From Citrobacter sp. Awk 4 (GTDB lineage: Bacteria; Pseudomonadota; Gammaproteobacteria; Enterobacterales; Enterobacteriaceae), in contig NZ_JANEWG010000015.1 of NCBI RefSeq assembly GCF_028069725.1, positions 27,782 to 91,781 of the forward strand: a DNA stretch of 64,000 nucleotides, written 5' to 3'. Positions 12,124-23,342 of this stretch are shown here, one piece after another. The position numbers and the translations under genes are program-made. Position 1 is the first letter of the stretch; each line of letters begins with the position of its first letter. A model generated the notes under the pieces. That model saw only the letters and a list, made by a program, of their open reading frames with translations, ran no database searches and was not told the origin of the DNA.

Positions 12124-12816
12124 TTATGTCCTGTCTTCACATTGCACTTTACGCAAGAAATCACGCAACGAGCGGTTCGCGTCTTCGCGGAAACGTCGGT
12201 CAAGCGGGGTAATCTGCAGGCAACGGTCAACGCGAAAACAGCGGTAATCTTCACGCCGCTCACACCAGGCAATCAGCAGCCAGTGTTCTGCCCAGAAGAA
12301 CATCCCGAGCGGCTGCACATCCCGCCAACTGAGATGTCCGGCTTCATCGCGATAATGTAACGCCAGTACTTGCTGCGCCGAAACCGCCTGGTGAATGAGG
12401 TCAAAAGCACTGCGGGAATGCGGCTGCGTACCAAAATCAGGTGCAAATATCCTTGTCTGTTCCGCCCGACGGCGACTCTCTTCCGGCAATATCGCCAGTA
12501 CTTTCTCCTGAGCAGACTCCAGTTCCCGCGAAAGGGAATTCCCTCCCCATGTTTTCAGCAAGCGAATGGCTACCATCAACGCTTCTGATTCGCGGTGCGT
12601 TAACATCAGCGGAGGCAGATCAAAGCCTGCAATTAAGCGATACCCGATCCCCGCTTCGCCTTCCACTGGTACGCCGGATAATGAAAGGTCGCGGATATCG
12701 CGATAGATTGTTCGCTCGGAAACCTCAAGCCGTTCGGCTAACAGCGCCGCCGTTGTCAGCCGTCTGCCACGCAGGATCTGCACAATCTGAAACAAGCGGT
12801 CGGCGCGTCGGGTCAT
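12124..12816 (-). CDS. YafY-type HTH/WYL-domain transcriptional regulator
   Basis: 230-residue regulator. The N-terminal helix-turn-helix (about residues 1-60; RRLTTAALLAERLEVSERTI) is followed by a WYL domain (about 125-210) with ALHYRDEAGH and WCERREDYRCFRVDR. A GTG at 12822 also fits, but GAGAG at 12823-12827 is correctly spaced for the ATG at 12816. It lies 24 bases after the VOC gene on the same strand, so it probably autoregulates that two-gene unit through the palindrome upstream. This gene is absent from the E. coli K-12 locus. Confidence 0.85.
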   Translation of the reverse strand: MTRRADRLFQIVQILRGRRLTTAALLAERLEVSERTIYRDIRDLSLSGVPVEGEAGIGYRLIAGFDLPPLMLTHRESEALMVAIRLLKTWGGNSLSRELESAQEKVLAILPEESRRRAEQTRIFAPDFGTQPHSRSAFDLIHQAVSAQQVLALHYRDEAGHLSWRDVQPLGMFFWAEHWLLIAWCERREDYRCFRVDRCLQITPLDRRFREDANRSLRDFLRKVQCEDRT

Positions 12817-12840
12817 TTTCACTCTCTGTATTAGCGATGA

Positions 12841-13206
12841 TTACACGGGTTGATGCAGGCCCACACGGTTGCCTTCACTGTCGGTAAACAGCGCAATAGT
12901 GCCAATATCCTGCCCCAGATCAAGCGGCCCAAAGACGCACTCGCCGCCAGCGGTAGCGACGCGTTGAAGTGTTGCCGTCAGATCTGCCGTATGCAAATAA
13001 ATGATAGCGCCCTGCGTCGATGGCGTAATCCCATCAAATTTTGCCAGTGCGCCCCCGGTCGCCGGTTCGACATACGGGAAAACCGCCAGATCGGCACTGT
13101 CCATTTTTTCACGGCGTAGCGACATCTGCATCACCGGCTCATAGAACGCAATGGCGCGTTCCATATCCGCTACCGGAATTTCAAACCAGTTAATGATGTT
13201 TTTCAT
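12841..13206 (-). CDS. VOC-superfamily (glyoxalase/bleomycin-resistance fold) protein
   Basis: 121-residue protein of the vicinal oxygen chelate superfamily: MKNIINWFEIPVADMERAI opens the first beta-alpha-beta-beta-beta module, and GTIALFTDSEGNRVGLH closes the second. Substrate unknown; such single-domain VOC proteins paired with YafY-type regulators are common in enterobacteria. CAGGAGG lies five bases before the start. Probably co-transcribed with the WYL regulator downstream. Confidence 0.85.
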   Translation of the reverse strand: MKNIINWFEIPVADMERAIAFYEPVMQMSLRREKMDSADLAVFPYVEPATGGALAKFDGITPSTQGAIIYLHTADLTATLQRVATAGGECVFGPLDLGQDIGTIALFTDSEGNRVGLHQPV

Positions 13207-13258
13207 GATTCCTCCTGCCTGTATGGGTGAGTTCAGGAGAAATCATAAAGCAGGGCTC

Positions 13259-13276
13259 CTGACAGCATACTGTCAG
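13259..13276. promoter_or_regulatory. Perfect palindromic operator candidate upstream of VOC gene
   Basis: CTGACAG CATA CTGTCAG, a perfect 7-4-7 inverted repeat 53 bases upstream of the VOC start. A plausible minus-strand -10 (TATGAT, 13247-13242) places the palindrome across the -35 position, the expected geometry for repression by the adjacent WYL regulator. Assignment to that regulator is inference. Confidence 0.65.
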
Positions 13277-13394
13277 TAGGGATTGCCATTTTTACATTCC
13301 GCCGTTCCCCTCAGTGACGCCGCCCCTTGTCATATCACATCGTTGATTAAAGTTTTGTAAATGTGAATCAGTTGCATTTCACTATAATTGTCTC

Positions 13395-13419
13395 TGCTAC
13401 TGATTATCATTTATTGTAT
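13395..13419. promoter_or_regulatory. Possible Fur box upstream of iron ABC operon
   Basis: TGATTATCATTTATTG at 13401-13416 resembles the right half of the Fur consensus GATAATGATAATCATTATC. It lies just after a TATAAT-like -10 (13383-13388) and about 80 bases before the importer genes. The left half-site is poor, so this is a moderate match only. Confidence 0.45.
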
Positions 13420-13484
13420 GCGCGCCTGAAGAACAGGCTCCTGTTCGGATAACGATTAGTTCCAATTACTCCGGGATAAAAACG

Positions 13485-14522
13485 ATGAATGCTCTGCCCA
13501 GCATCAGACTGCACCGAATCACTCTTGCATCAGCTCTGGCTCTCTGTTTCAGCGCCCCCGCGCTCGCCGAGGAGACGTTAACCCTCTACACCACGCGTGA
13601 ACCTGGCCTGATTCAGCCATTACTCGACAGCTGGACGCAATCCAGCGGCGTCAAAGTGAACACGGTTTATATTAAAGACGGCATGCTCGAACGCGTGAAA
13701 GCGGAAGGTAAAAATTCCCCTGCGGATCTGCTGATGACCGTCGATGCCGGTAATCTCATCGATTTAGTCGAAGCGGGCGTGACGCAACCGGTACAGTCAG
13801 ACGCGCTGAAGGCGGCCATTCCGGCCAATTTACGCGGTGAAGATAATCAGTGGTTTGCGCTGTCTATGCGCGCCCGTGTGCTCTATGCGGATAAATCCCT
13901 GCCTATTGATAACTGGCATTACGAACAGCTTTCCAGCCCGCAATACAAAGGCAAAGTGTGTATCCGTTCCGGACAGCATCCTTATAACACGGCGTTAATT
14001 GCCGCGATGATTGCCCACCACGGCGAAGCGAAAACCGAAGAGTGGCTGCGCGGCGTGAAGGCGAACCTGGCGCGTAAAGCCACCGGCGGTGATCGTGACG
14101 TCGCCCGGGATATTCTCGGCGGCATTTGTGATATCGGTCTGGCGAACTCCTATTACGTCGGCCACATGAAAAATGCGAAAGAAGGCAGTGATGCTCGCCG
14201 TTGGGGTGACGCTATTAAAGTCGTTAAGCCAACCTTTGAGCAAGGCGGCACGCATGTGAATATCAGTGGTGCCGCAGTGGCCCGCTACGCGCCGAATAAA
14301 GCAGAGGCCATAAAACTGATGGAATACCTGGTGTCTGCGCCAGCCCAGCAGCTCTACGCCAAAGCAAACTTTGAATATCCGGTGCTGAAAGGCGTTAAGC
14401 TTGATCCTGTGATCAGCGCGACGATCGGTGAGATTGACGTCGACAAAGTCCCGTTAACTGAAATTGTGAAATACCGTAAACAAGCAAGCCTCCTGGTTGA
14501 TAAAGTTGGATTCGATCAATAA
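13485..14522 (+). CDS. Periplasmic Fe(3+)-type ABC transporter substrate-binding protein
   Basis: 345 residues; signal peptide to about residue 28 (ALALCFSAPALA before EETLTLY), then a two-lobed periplasmic binding protein of the FbpA/SfuA/AfuA class. The adjacent tyrosines in NSYYVGHMK near residue 223 correspond to the ferric-ion ligands of FbpA, and TTREPGL sits at the start of lobe 1. Binding of free Fe(3+) is therefore the best guess; other members of this cluster bind phosphonates or sugar phosphates. First gene of a three-gene importer, overlapping the permease by 26 bases. Not present here in E. coli K-12. Confidence 0.85.
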   Translation: MNALPSIRLHRITLASALALCFSAPALAEETLTLYTTREPGLIQPLLDSWTQSSGVKVNTVYIKDGMLERVKAEGKNSPADLLMTVDAGNLIDLVEAGVTQPVQSDALKAAIPANLRGEDNQWFALSMRARVLYADKSLPIDNWHYEQLSSPQYKGKVCIRSGQHPYNTALIAAMIAHHGEAKTEEWLRGVKANLARKATGGDRDVARDILGGICDIGLANSYYVGHMKNAKEGSDARRWGDAIKVVKPTFEQGGTHVNISGAAVARYAPNKAEAIKLMEYLVSAPAQQLYAKANFEYPVLKGVKLDPVISATIGEIDVDKVPLTEIVKYRKQASLLVDKVGFDQ

Positions 14523-16194
14523 GTCACTTCATCTGACAACGTTACGCGGCCTGGTTTCCGGGCCGCAGTCGTTATTAACGCCGCTGCATCTTGGCGCGCT
14601 GTGTATCGCGCTGGGCGTACTCACCCCTATCGTGGCGCTTCTCTGGCAAGCCACGCAGGCTGACTTCTCCCACTGGGATAATCTCATCACCTTTGTACTG
14701 CCCTCAGTACTGAAAAATACCGTGCTGTTGCTGGCGGGGGTGGCGGTGATGGTGGGCGTCATTGGCGTCGGCAGCGCATGGGCGGTCACGGCATGGGACT
14801 TCCCCGGACGCAAAATCCTCAGTTGGGCGCTGCTGCTGCCGCTGGCAATGCCGACCTATATTGTGGCATTCGCCTGGCTCGATTTGATGCATCCCATCGG
14901 CCCGCTGCAAACATTCATCCGTTTTTTATTGGGATTTGACAGCCCGAGACAGTTCCGTCTGCCTGATTTACGTTCACTGCCAGGCGCCATTATTCTGCTC
15001 GGTTTAGTGTTGTATCCCTACGTCTACCTGACGACCCGGGCGATGTTTATTAGCCAGCCTGCGCACCTGCTGGAGGCTGCCCGTACGCTGGGCTGCGGTG
15101 CTGCCGGTACCTTCTTCCGCGTTGCGCTGCCGCTGGCACGCCCTGCGCTGGCGGTCGGTATCAGTCTGGCGCTGCTGGAAACGCTGAACGATATCGGCGC
15201 GTCGGAATTTCTCGGCGTGCAAACCTTAACCGTCACCGTGTATACCACCTGGATTTCTCGTTCTGATTTGGCATCCGCTGCGCAAATCGCCTGCATGATG
15301 CTGATGTTTATTTTCTGCATACTGACGCTGGAATTTTATGGTCGCAGAAAACAAGGATTTAGCAGCCGCAGCCTGCGGGAAATTCAACCCACACGCGTAC
15401 ACGGCTGGCGCGGATGGCTTCTCGGCGCGATCATTGCGCTGCCGGTTATTCTCGGGTTCCTGGCTCCGGTCCTGTTTTTGATTTGGGAAAGCCTGAAACG
15501 GTTAGGTGCAGAAAATCCGCTTTCCGCCTCGTTACTTTCGGCATTGCAAAACACGCTGACGCTCGCGGCGGGCACCACCCTGGTGGTCGTGTGCGTCAGT
15601 TTGCTGGTGGCGTGGAGCGCGCGCCATAGCGCCGCAGACAACGCGATGCCGGGATTTCGTCGCGGTGTCATGCGCCTCGCCTCCCTGGGTTACGCGGTTC
15701 CGGGGACCATTCTGGCGATTGGATTCCTGACACCGGCAATGGCGGTCGATAAATGGCTGGCGGATTTGTTGGAAATTCGCGGCTTACCGTTGATGTCTGC
15801 GGGCATACTACTGGTTATCTGCTGCGCCATGCGTTTTCAGGCGATTGCCATCGGCGCACTGGATTCCGGGCTCGGCCGTATCCCCCCTTCCCTTGAGCAA
15901 GCCTCGCGTTTGTTAGGAGAAAATGGCGCAGGAACGTTTGCCCGGGTTCACTTCCCGCTATTGCGTCCGGCGCTGGTGAGTAGCGCCTTGTTAGTCTTTG
16001 CCGATGCGATGAAAGAGCTGCCAACGACGCTGCTTTTACGTCCGGTTAACTTTGAGACGCTGGCAACGTTGCTTTATGCAGAAGCCGCTCGCGGAACCTA
16101 TGAGGAAGGGGCCATTGCCGCCTTAATGATTGTTCTTGCAGGCACACTGCCGGTTATTTTGCTGGTGCGTCATCAACTGACGCGCCGCCACTAA
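14497..16194 (+). CDS. Fe(3+)-type ABC transporter permease (fused two-domain)
   Basis: 565-residue inner-membrane permease with two homologous BPD_transp_1 halves, each carrying an EAA loop: EAARTLGCGAAGTFFRVALP near residue 192 and EQASRLLGENGAGTFARVHF near 466. About twelve membrane segments; FbpB/SfuB-like. No ATG is available in frame near the 5' end. The start is taken as TTG at 14497 (another TTG at 14506), inside the binding-protein gene, implying coupled translation; the exact start is uncertain. Confidence 0.85.
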   Translation: MIKLDSINKSLHLTTLRGLVSGPQSLLTPLHLGALCIALGVLTPIVALLWQATQADFSHWDNLITFVLPSVLKNTVLLLAGVAVMVGVIGVGSAWAVTAWDFPGRKILSWALLLPLAMPTYIVAFAWLDLMHPIGPLQTFIRFLLGFDSPRQFRLPDLRSLPGAIILLGLVLYPYVYLTTRAMFISQPAHLLEAARTLGCGAAGTFFRVALPLARPALAVGISLALLETLNDIGASEFLGVQTLTVTVYTTWISRSDLASAAQIACMMLMFIFCILTLEFYGRRKQGFSSRSLREIQPTRVHGWRGWLLGAIIALPVILGFLAPVLFLIWESLKRLGAENPLSASLLSALQNTLTLAAGTTLVVVCVSLLVAWSARHSAADNAMPGFRRGVMRLASLGYAVPGTILAIGFLTPAMAVDKWLADLLEIRGLPLMSAGILLVICCAMRFQAIAIGALDSGLGRIPPSLEQASRLLGENGAGTFARVHFPLLRPALVSSALLVFADAMKELPTTLLLRPVNFETLATLLYAEAARGTYEEGAIAALMIVLAGTLPVILLVRHQLTRRH

Positions 16195-16204
16195 AGGAAC
16201 GACA

Positions 16205-16888
16205 ATGTCAGAAATTGCATTACGCCTGGAGGATGTGCATGTTGCCTACGGCAACAGCCAGCAATCGGTCCTGAACGGGTTTTCAATGTCCTTGCGTAAA
16301 GGTGAGCTTGCCTGTCTGCTGGGGGCCTCCGGCTGCGGAAAAACCACCGTGCTACGCGCCGTTGCCGGATTTGAACGGCTGCGAAGCGGAGAGATCTATG
16401 TTTCACAACGGCGTGTCGCCGGAGGAGGCATACATCTGCCGCCAGAGAAACGTCACGTCGGCATGGTCTTTCAAGAATATGCATTATTCCCCCATCTGAC
16501 AGCACAACAAAACGTGGCGTTTGGTTTACGCCGGATGCCGCGTGAGACTCAGCAGGCCAGAGTGACAGAGCTGCTAAGAATGGTGGAATTGCACAGTCAT
16601 GCCGGTCGCTACCCTCATGAGCTCTCCGGCGGACAACAACAGCGTATTGCTTTAGCCCGTGCGCTGGCGCCGAATCCAGATATCCTGCTGCTGGATGAAC
16701 CCTTCTCCAGCCTGGATAAAAAAACACGCGAGCGTCTCGGCACAGAAGTTCGGGATATTTTGCGTGACGCGGGGCAAACCGCACTGCTGGTGACGCACAG
16801 CGAGCACGAAGCGCAGTTAATGGCTGACCATATAGGTTATGTCCAAATGGGCCAATATCAGAAGCACAGAGACGCACAGTTCAACTGA
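16205..16888 (+). CDS. Fe(3+)-type ABC transporter ATPase, short form
   Basis: 227 residues with Walker A GASGCGKTT near 38-46, Q-loop FQEYALF, signature LSGGQQQR near 140, Walker B ILLLDEPFSSLD near 161 and the switch histidine in LLVTHS. It ends right after the nucleotide-binding domain: the C-terminal regulatory OB-fold domain usual in FbpC/AfuC proteins (about 350 residues) is missing, and the downstream sequence does not continue it in another frame. Starts 10 bases after the permease. Confidence 0.85.
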   Translation: MSEIALRLEDVHVAYGNSQQSVLNGFSMSLRKGELACLLGASGCGKTTVLRAVAGFERLRSGEIYVSQRRVAGGGIHLPPEKRHVGMVFQEYALFPHLTAQQNVAFGLRRMPRETQQARVTELLRMVELHSHAGRYPHELSGGQQQRIALARALAPNPDILLLDEPFSSLDKKTRERLGTEVRDILRDAGQTALLVTHSEHEAQLMADHIGYVQMGQYQKHRDAQFN

Positions 16889-16992
16889 AAATACCCCTTT
16901 CATCCTGATGGCATAAACGCGCCACCACGCGCAGGTAAATAACACATCCCCAGAAACAATGGGTTTTACTTCCGCAAACTCAAACGGATAAG

Positions 16993-17024
16993 CAAAAAAA
17001 ATCCCGGTCATTTGACCGGGATTT
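16993..17024 (-). terminator. Terminator downstream of secF
   Basis: Minus strand: AAATCCCGGTCA and its complement TGACCGGGATTT with a two-base loop, followed by TTTTTTT. The stem is near-perfect and strong, closing the queA-tgt-yajC-secD-secF transcription unit. Confidence 0.9.
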
Positions 17025-17046
17025 CTATGACGGCATAAGCGTCAGT

Positions 17047-18018
17047 TTAAGGCAGAATTGACGGCTGATCCGCCCCTTCTTTCTCAACTTTCTGCTGCAG
17101 CATGTGCTCGCGTTTCATCCCCAGTTTCAACGCCAGCGCAGATGCGACGTAGATGGATGAAGCCGTACCGATAGATACACCAATCAGCATGGTCAGTGAG
17201 AAGCCTTCCAGTACCGGACCACCGAAGAGGTACAGCATCAGAATAACCACTAACGTCGTACCGGAGGTGATCAACGTACGGTGCAGCGTCTGGGTCAGCG
17301 ACACGTTAAAGATTTCGTAAGGCGTCCCGCGACGGATTTTGCGGAAGTTTTCACGAATACGGTCAGAAACCACGATGCTGTCGTTCAGCGAGTAACCGAT
17401 AACCGACATCAAGGATGCGACGATCGTCAGGTCAATCTCGATATGGAACAGCGACAGCACGCCCAGCGTAATGATCACGTCGTGCGCAAGAGAGATAACC
17501 ACACCCGCCGCCAGTCGCCACTCAAAGCGGAAACCAACGTAAACGAGGATGGAGATCAGCGCCACAATCAACGCCATGGCACCCGTTTGCGCCAGATCGG
17601 CACCCACGCTGGGTCCGACGAACTCAATACGCTTCACAGCCGCATTCTGGTGGGTGGCTTCGTTGATGATCGTCAGCACTTTGCTGCCTAACACCTGACC
17701 GCCATTTTCACCTTCTGTCGGCGGCATGCGCACCATGATGTCATGGCTGCTGCCGAAGTTTTGCAGTTGCGGCTCTTCAAAACCCGCCTTCTGCAACGCG
17801 TCACGCATGACATCTATTTCTGCTGGTTTCTCCAGCGTTATCTCAATTACCGTACCACCGGTGAAATCCAGCCCCCAGTTAAAGCCGCGCACGCCCATAA
17901 TCACAATGGCCGCGATCAGCAAAAGGCCAGAGATGCCGAAAGCCCAGTAGTCCCAGCGCATAAAGTCCCAGACTTTACGGCCATGGTTCAATTGTTCAAC
18001 AGTATATTCCTGTGCCAC
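17047..18018 (-). CDS. secF: Protein translocase subunit SecF
   Basis: Inner-membrane RND-type subunit that with SecD uses proton motive force to help SecYEG export. 323 residues starting at a GTG (18018), preceded by GAGGAG; the frame is open upstream to 18063, but that would overlap secD. Six membrane segments; [12 protein letters not shown] in the periplasmic region and the conserved [20 protein letters not shown] segment are visible. Ten bases after secD. Confidence 0.97.
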   Translation of the reverse strand: MAQEYTVEQLNHGRKVWDFMRWDYWAFGISGLLLIAAIVIMGVRGFNWGLDFTGGTVIEITLEKPAEIDVMRDALQKAGFEEPQLQNFGSSHDIMVRMPPTEGENGGQVLGSKVLTIINEATHQNAAVKRIEFVGPSVGADLAQTGAMALIVALISILVYVGFRFEWRLAAGVVISLAHDVIITLGVLSLFHIEIDLTIVASLMSVIGYSLNDSIVVSDRIRENFRKIRRGTPYEIFNVSLTQTLHRTLITSGTTLVVILMLYLFGGPVLEGFSLTMLIGVSIGTASSIYVASALALKLGMKREHMLQQKVEKEGADQPSILP

Positions 18019-18028
18019 AACGCACTCC

Positions 18029-19876
18029 TCAGATTGACAGCTTGTTGATGCGTTTGCCGCCATACAACAGGTTTACGATGGCACGCGTACCGACAATTGC
18101 GGTAAACATCGACGTTGCTACACCAATACCGGTGGTGATAGCGAAGCCTTTGATTGCGCCGGTGCCGACTGCATACAGGATCAGGACTTTAATCAGCGTG
18201 GTGATGTTCGCATCAAAGATGGAACTGAATGCACCCGCATAACCTTCGTTGATCGCCTGCTGCACCGAACGCCCGTTGCTCAACTCTTCTTTGATACGTT
18301 CGTTGATCAGTACGTTGGCATCGACCGCCACCGCAAGGGTTAGCACGATACCCGCAATACCCGGCATACTCAGCGTGGCCCCTGGCAGCAACGACATGAT
18401 ACCGACGATCAGCACCAGGTTAGCAATCAGCGCACTGGTCGCGATCAGACCAAATTTCTTGTAGAAGAAGATCATGAACAGAATAGAAACCGCCAGACCT
18501 GCCAGACACGCTTCCAGACCCTGCTTGATGTTCTGCATACCCAAAGTTGGGCCGATGGTACGCTCTTCAACAATCTGAATCGGCGCAATCAGCGCACCGG
18601 CACGCAGCAACAGAGAGAGCTGACGCGCTTCGTTCGGGTTGTCGATACCGGTAATACGGAAGCTGTTACCCAGGCGAGACTGGATGTTGGCGATGTTGAT
18701 CACCTCTTCCTGCTTCACCAGAACCGAACGACCGTTAGCATCTTTCTTACCGCTGTCTTTGTACTCCACAAACAGGGTCGCCATCGGTTTACCGATGTTG
18801 TCCTTGGTGAAGTTAGACATGATGTTGCCACCCGCGCTATCCAGCGAGATGTTAACCTGCGGCTGGTTGTATTCGTCCTGGCTGGAAGTGGAGTCGGTGA
18901 TATGGTCACCGGTCAGGATCACACGTTTGTACAGCACAACCGGCTGACCTTCGCGGGTCTGTTTCACTTCAGAATCGCCCGGAACACGCCCGGAAGCGGC
19001 GGCAGACTGGTCCACGTTGGTGTTGACCAGACGGAATTCCAGAGTCGCAGTGGCGCCCAGAATCTCTTTCGCACGCGCGGTATCCTGAATACCCGGCAGT
19101 TCAACGACGATGCGGTCTGCACCCTGACGTTGTACAACAGGCTCAGCAACACCCAGTTGGTTAACACGGTTACGCAGGATATTGATGTTCTGCTGCACCG
19201 CATATTCGCGGGCTTCGCTCAGGCGAGCATCGGTCATTACCGCACGCAGTACATTGCTACCCTGGCCTGTGATCACCAGATCGCGATGACGGGGCGTCAA
19301 ATACGCGATCGCCTCATCGCGGGCCTTGTCATCACGGAACGTAATGCTCAGACCGTATTTGTCTTCTTTGCGTACAGTCGTATAAGGAATGCCTTTATCA
19401 CGCAGTTCGCTGCGCAGGCTATCGATATTTTGCTCCTGCAGCTTACCCAGAGCGGTGTCCATATCCACTTCCATCAGGAAGTGAACGCCGCCACGCAGGT
19501 CGAGACCGAGTTTCATCGGTTCTGCATGAATAGCAGCCAGCCAACGCGGGGTCGCTGGAGCAAGGTTTAGCGCCACGACATATTTATCACCCAGCACGCC
19601 CACCAGCGCTTCACGTGCGCGCAGTTGGATGTCGGTGGTGTCGAAGCGCGCAAGAATAGCGCCCTCTTCCAGTGCCACAGACTTAGCAGTAATTTTTTCT
19701 TCTTGTAACGTTTTCTGGACCTGGATCAGCGTTTGCTCACTGGCGGCGACACCGCGCGCGCCAGTGATTTGAACAGCCGGATCCTCACCATACAGGTTGG
19801 GAAGTGCGTAAAGCAGGCCGACGACAATCACGACGACCAGCATAATGTACTTCCACAAAGGATAACGGTTTAACAC
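18029..19876 (-). CDS. secD: Protein translocase subunit SecD
   Basis: 615 residues, E. coli length. N-terminal membrane anchor ([20 protein letters not shown]), large periplasmic P1 head (about residues 35-450) including [18 protein letters not shown], then five further membrane segments with the proton-path motif [17 protein letters not shown]. Partner of SecF and YajC. Co-transcribed with tgt, yajC and secF. Confidence 0.98.
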   Translation of the reverse strand: MLNRYPLWKYIMLVVVIVVGLLYALPNLYGEDPAVQITGARGVAASEQTLIQVQKTLQEEKITAKSVALEEGAILARFDTTDIQLRAREALVGVLGDKYVVALNLAPATPRWLAAIHAEPMKLGLDLRGGVHFLMEVDMDTALGKLQEQNIDSLRSELRDKGIPYTTVRKEDKYGLSITFRDDKARDEAIAYLTPRHRDLVITGQGSNVLRAVMTDARLSEAREYAVQQNINILRNRVNQLGVAEPVVQRQGADRIVVELPGIQDTARAKEILGATATLEFRLVNTNVDQSAAASGRVPGDSEVKQTREGQPVVLYKRVILTGDHITDSTSSQDEYNQPQVNISLDSAGGNIMSNFTKDNIGKPMATLFVEYKDSGKKDANGRSVLVKQEEVINIANIQSRLGNSFRITGIDNPNEARQLSLLLRAGALIAPIQIVEERTIGPTLGMQNIKQGLEACLAGLAVSILFMIFFYKKFGLIATSALIANLVLIVGIMSLLPGATLSMPGIAGIVLTLAVAVDANVLINERIKEELSNGRSVQQAINEGYAGAFSSIFDANITTLIKVLILYAVGTGAIKGFAITTGIGVATSMFTAIVGTRAIVNLLYGGKRINKLSI

Positions 19877-19903
19877 GGCAGTTCCCTTTGGGAAAACAAT
19901 AAA

Positions 19904-20236
19904 TTACAGCGCCTTCATGGTGCCTTTCGGCAGAACGGCAGCTACGAAGTCACGTTTGATAACCACTTCAGTGGTGTCGTTCAGCGCGATAACAATGTAG
20001 CCAGATTCAGCTACTTTGGTCACACGACCCACCAGGCCACCATTGGTCAGCACTTCATCGCCTTTCGCAATGGAGTTCATCAGATTTTTATGTTCTTTGG
20101 TACGCTTCTGCTGTGGGCGAAGGATCATGAAGTAGAAAATCAGACCAAACACCACCAGCATCAGAATCAGAGACATCGGGCTGCCCTGCGCCGGAGCACC
20201 TGTTGCCGCTACCGCATCAGAAATAAAAAAGCTCAT
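19904..20236 (-). CDS. yajC: Sec translocon accessory protein YajC
   Basis: 110-residue single-pass inner-membrane protein (membrane segment about residues 19-40, SLILMLVVFGLIFYFMILRP) with a cytoplasmic tail. It associates with SecDF in the holotranslocon; also described with AcrB. It sits between tgt and secD in the conserved operon. Confidence 0.97.
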   Translation of the reverse strand: MSFFISDAVAATGAPAQGSPMSLILMLVVFGLIFYFMILRPQQKRTKEHKNLMNSIAKGDEVLTNGGLVGRVTKVAESGYIVIALNDTTEVVIKRDFVAAVLPKGTMKAL

Positions 20237-20258
20237 TCAAATTCCCTCATTATTAAAA

Positions 20259-21419
<1,161 letters not shown>

Positions 21420-21477
21420 TTACACATTCGCCGTGGAATCACTCCACGGCGGCAAAATGGCACCTGAGATAGCTTTC

Positions 21478-22542
21478 TCAGGGTTGCTCAGAAACAGCCT
21501 GCGGATTGTACGTGATAAACATGGCATCACCGTAACTAAAAAATCGATATTCCGCTTTTACGGCTTCGTGATAGGCATGCATGGTGTGTTTATAACCCGC
21601 AAACGCCGAAACCAGCATAATCAGTGTTGATTCAGGCAGATGGAAGTTAGTCACCAGCGCATCAATCACTTTGTATTGATAACCAGGATAAATAAAAATC
21701 TGCGTATCGCCGAAGAACGGTTCGATAAGATCTTTTTTCGCCGCCTGTGCCGCGCTTTCCAGTGAACGCACGGAAGTCGTACCTACCGCAATCACCCGGT
21801 TGCCGCGCGCTTTCGCGGCCAATACCGCATCCACAACGTCTTGCGGCACTTCGGCGTATTCGGAGTGCATGATGTGGTCTTCAATGGTGTCCACACGCAC
21901 TGGCTGGAACGTCCCGGCGCCGACATGCAGCGTAACGAACGCCATCTCGATGCCTTTGTCACGCAGTTTGGCGAGCAAAGGATCGTCAAAATGCAGACCT
22001 GCGGTAGGTGCCGCCACGGCACCCGGTTTTTCACCGTAAACCGTCTGATACAGCTCGCGGTCGGCGTCTTCATCCGGACGGTCAATGTACGGCGGCAACG
22101 GCATATGACCGATGGCATTGAGGATATCCAGAACCGGACGTTCGTCGTTAAATTCGACTTCAAACAGCGCGTCATGACGCGCGGTCATGGTGGCCTTGAT
22201 GCTCTCATCATCACCCAGCAGTAATTCAGCGCCAGGCTTCGGCGCTTTAGAGGCGCGAATATGTGCCAGAATACGCTTGTCATCCAGCATGCGCTCAACC
22301 AGCACTTCAATCTTGCCGCCGCTGGCCTTACGGCCGAACAGACGCGCCGGGATCACGCGGGTGTTGTTAAAAACCAGCAGATCACCAGGGTTGAGCTTAT
22401 CGAGTAAATCAGTAAAAGTACCGTGCGTCAGCGCGCCCGTCGGCCCGTCTAATGACAGCAAGCGGCAACTACTGCGCTCAGGCATCGGATAGTGGGCAAT
22501 CAGGGACTCGGGTAATTCAAAGGAAAAATCGGCAACGCGCAT
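21478..22542 (-). CDS. queA: S-adenosylmethionine:tRNA ribosyltransferase-isomerase QueA
   Basis: Adds the epoxycyclopentane ring from SAM onto preQ1-tRNA to give epoxyqueuosine. 354 residues (E. coli 356), starting [19 protein letters not shown]. The conserved [15 protein letters not shown] and [10 protein letters not shown] motifs are present. First gene of the queA-tgt-yajC-secDF operon; divergent from acpH. Confidence 0.97.
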   Translation of the reverse strand: MRVADFSFELPESLIAHYPMPERSSCRLLSLDGPTGALTHGTFTDLLDKLNPGDLLVFNNTRVIPARLFGRKASGGKIEVLVERMLDDKRILAHIRASKAPKPGAELLLGDDESIKATMTARHDALFEVEFNDERPVLDILNAIGHMPLPPYIDRPDEDADRELYQTVYGEKPGAVAAPTAGLHFDDPLLAKLRDKGIEMAFVTLHVGAGTFQPVRVDTIEDHIMHSEYAEVPQDVVDAVLAAKARGNRVIAVGTTSVRSLESAAQAAKKDLIEPFFGDTQIFIYPGYQYKVIDALVTNFHLPESTLIMLVSAFAGYKHTMHAYHEAVKAEYRFFSYGDAMFITYNPQAVSEQP

Positions 22543-22634
22543 GACACTGACTCAGACTAAAATAAGAGGCGGGTAGTCTAGTGCCGGGGCGTTCTCCCTG
22601 CAACCTTTACCCACTTTTGGACAGATAACAGACA

Positions 22635-23216
22635 ATGAATTTTTTAGCTCACCTGCACCTTGCGTACCTCGCCGAAAGCTCACTTTCCGGCAATCTGCTG
22701 GCCGATTTTGTGCGGGGTAGTCCCGCTGATACCTGGTCTGCCGATGTGGTGGACGGTATTTTTATGCATCGTCGCATCGACGTGCTCACCGATAATCTGC
22801 CGGAAGTGAAAGAGGCAAAAGAGTGGTTTCGCCCCGAAACCCGACGCGTTGCGCCGATTACGCTCGACGTAATGTGGGATCATTTCCTTTCGCGTCACTG
22901 GGCGCAGCTCTCCCCGGACTTCCCCTTACAGGCCTTTGTGCGTTACGCCCATGCGCAGGTCAAGATTATTCTGCCGGAATCGCCGCCGCGTTTTGTGAAC
23001 CTGAATAACTACCTGTGGTCGGAAAAGTGGCTGGAACGTTATGGTGATATGGATTTCATCCAGGATGTCCTCAACGGCATGGCCAGTCGCCGCCCCCGCC
23101 TTGATGCCCTTCGCGACTCCTGGCATGACCTGGATACCCACTACGCTGCCCTGGAGGCACGATTCTGGCAGTTTTATCCGCGAATGATGGTGCAGGCGAA
23201 AAATAAACAACTCTAA
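22635..23216 (+). CDS. acpH: Acyl carrier protein phosphodiesterase
   Basis: Removes the 4'-phosphopantetheine arm from holo-ACP. 193 residues beginning [20 protein letters not shown], with the HD-like metal residues in [10 protein letters not shown] and [12 protein letters not shown]. In E. coli the next gene is malZ; here about 9 kb of other genes intervene. Confidence 0.96.
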   Translation: MNFLAHLHLAYLAESSLSGNLLADFVRGSPADTWSADVVDGIFMHRRIDVLTDNLPEVKEAKEWFRPETRRVAPITLDVMWDHFLSRHWAQLSPDFPLQAFVRYAHAQVKIILPESPPRFVNLNNYLWSEKWLERYGDMDFIQDVLNGMASRRPRLDALRDSWHDLDTHYAALEARFWQFYPRMMVQAKNKQL

Positions 23217-23267
23217 TAGAGGGGCGATTGATAGGTAAAAGCTCACTGAACGATTGTCAGCGCCTCT

Positions 23268-23296
23268 TTGTCTTATTGCCGAACACCTTCTATACT
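23268..23296 (+). promoter_or_regulatory. Candidate promoter of tsaA
   Basis: TTGTCT at 23268-23273 and TATACT at 23291-23296, spaced 17 bases, 47 bases before the peroxiredoxin start; a conventional sigma-70 arrangement. No OxyR site is recognisable by eye. Confidence 0.5.
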
Positions 23297-23342
23297 GGCC
23301 CGCGTTGCGTTCCAAAAACCCTTAACTTTGCAGGAGAATTAT

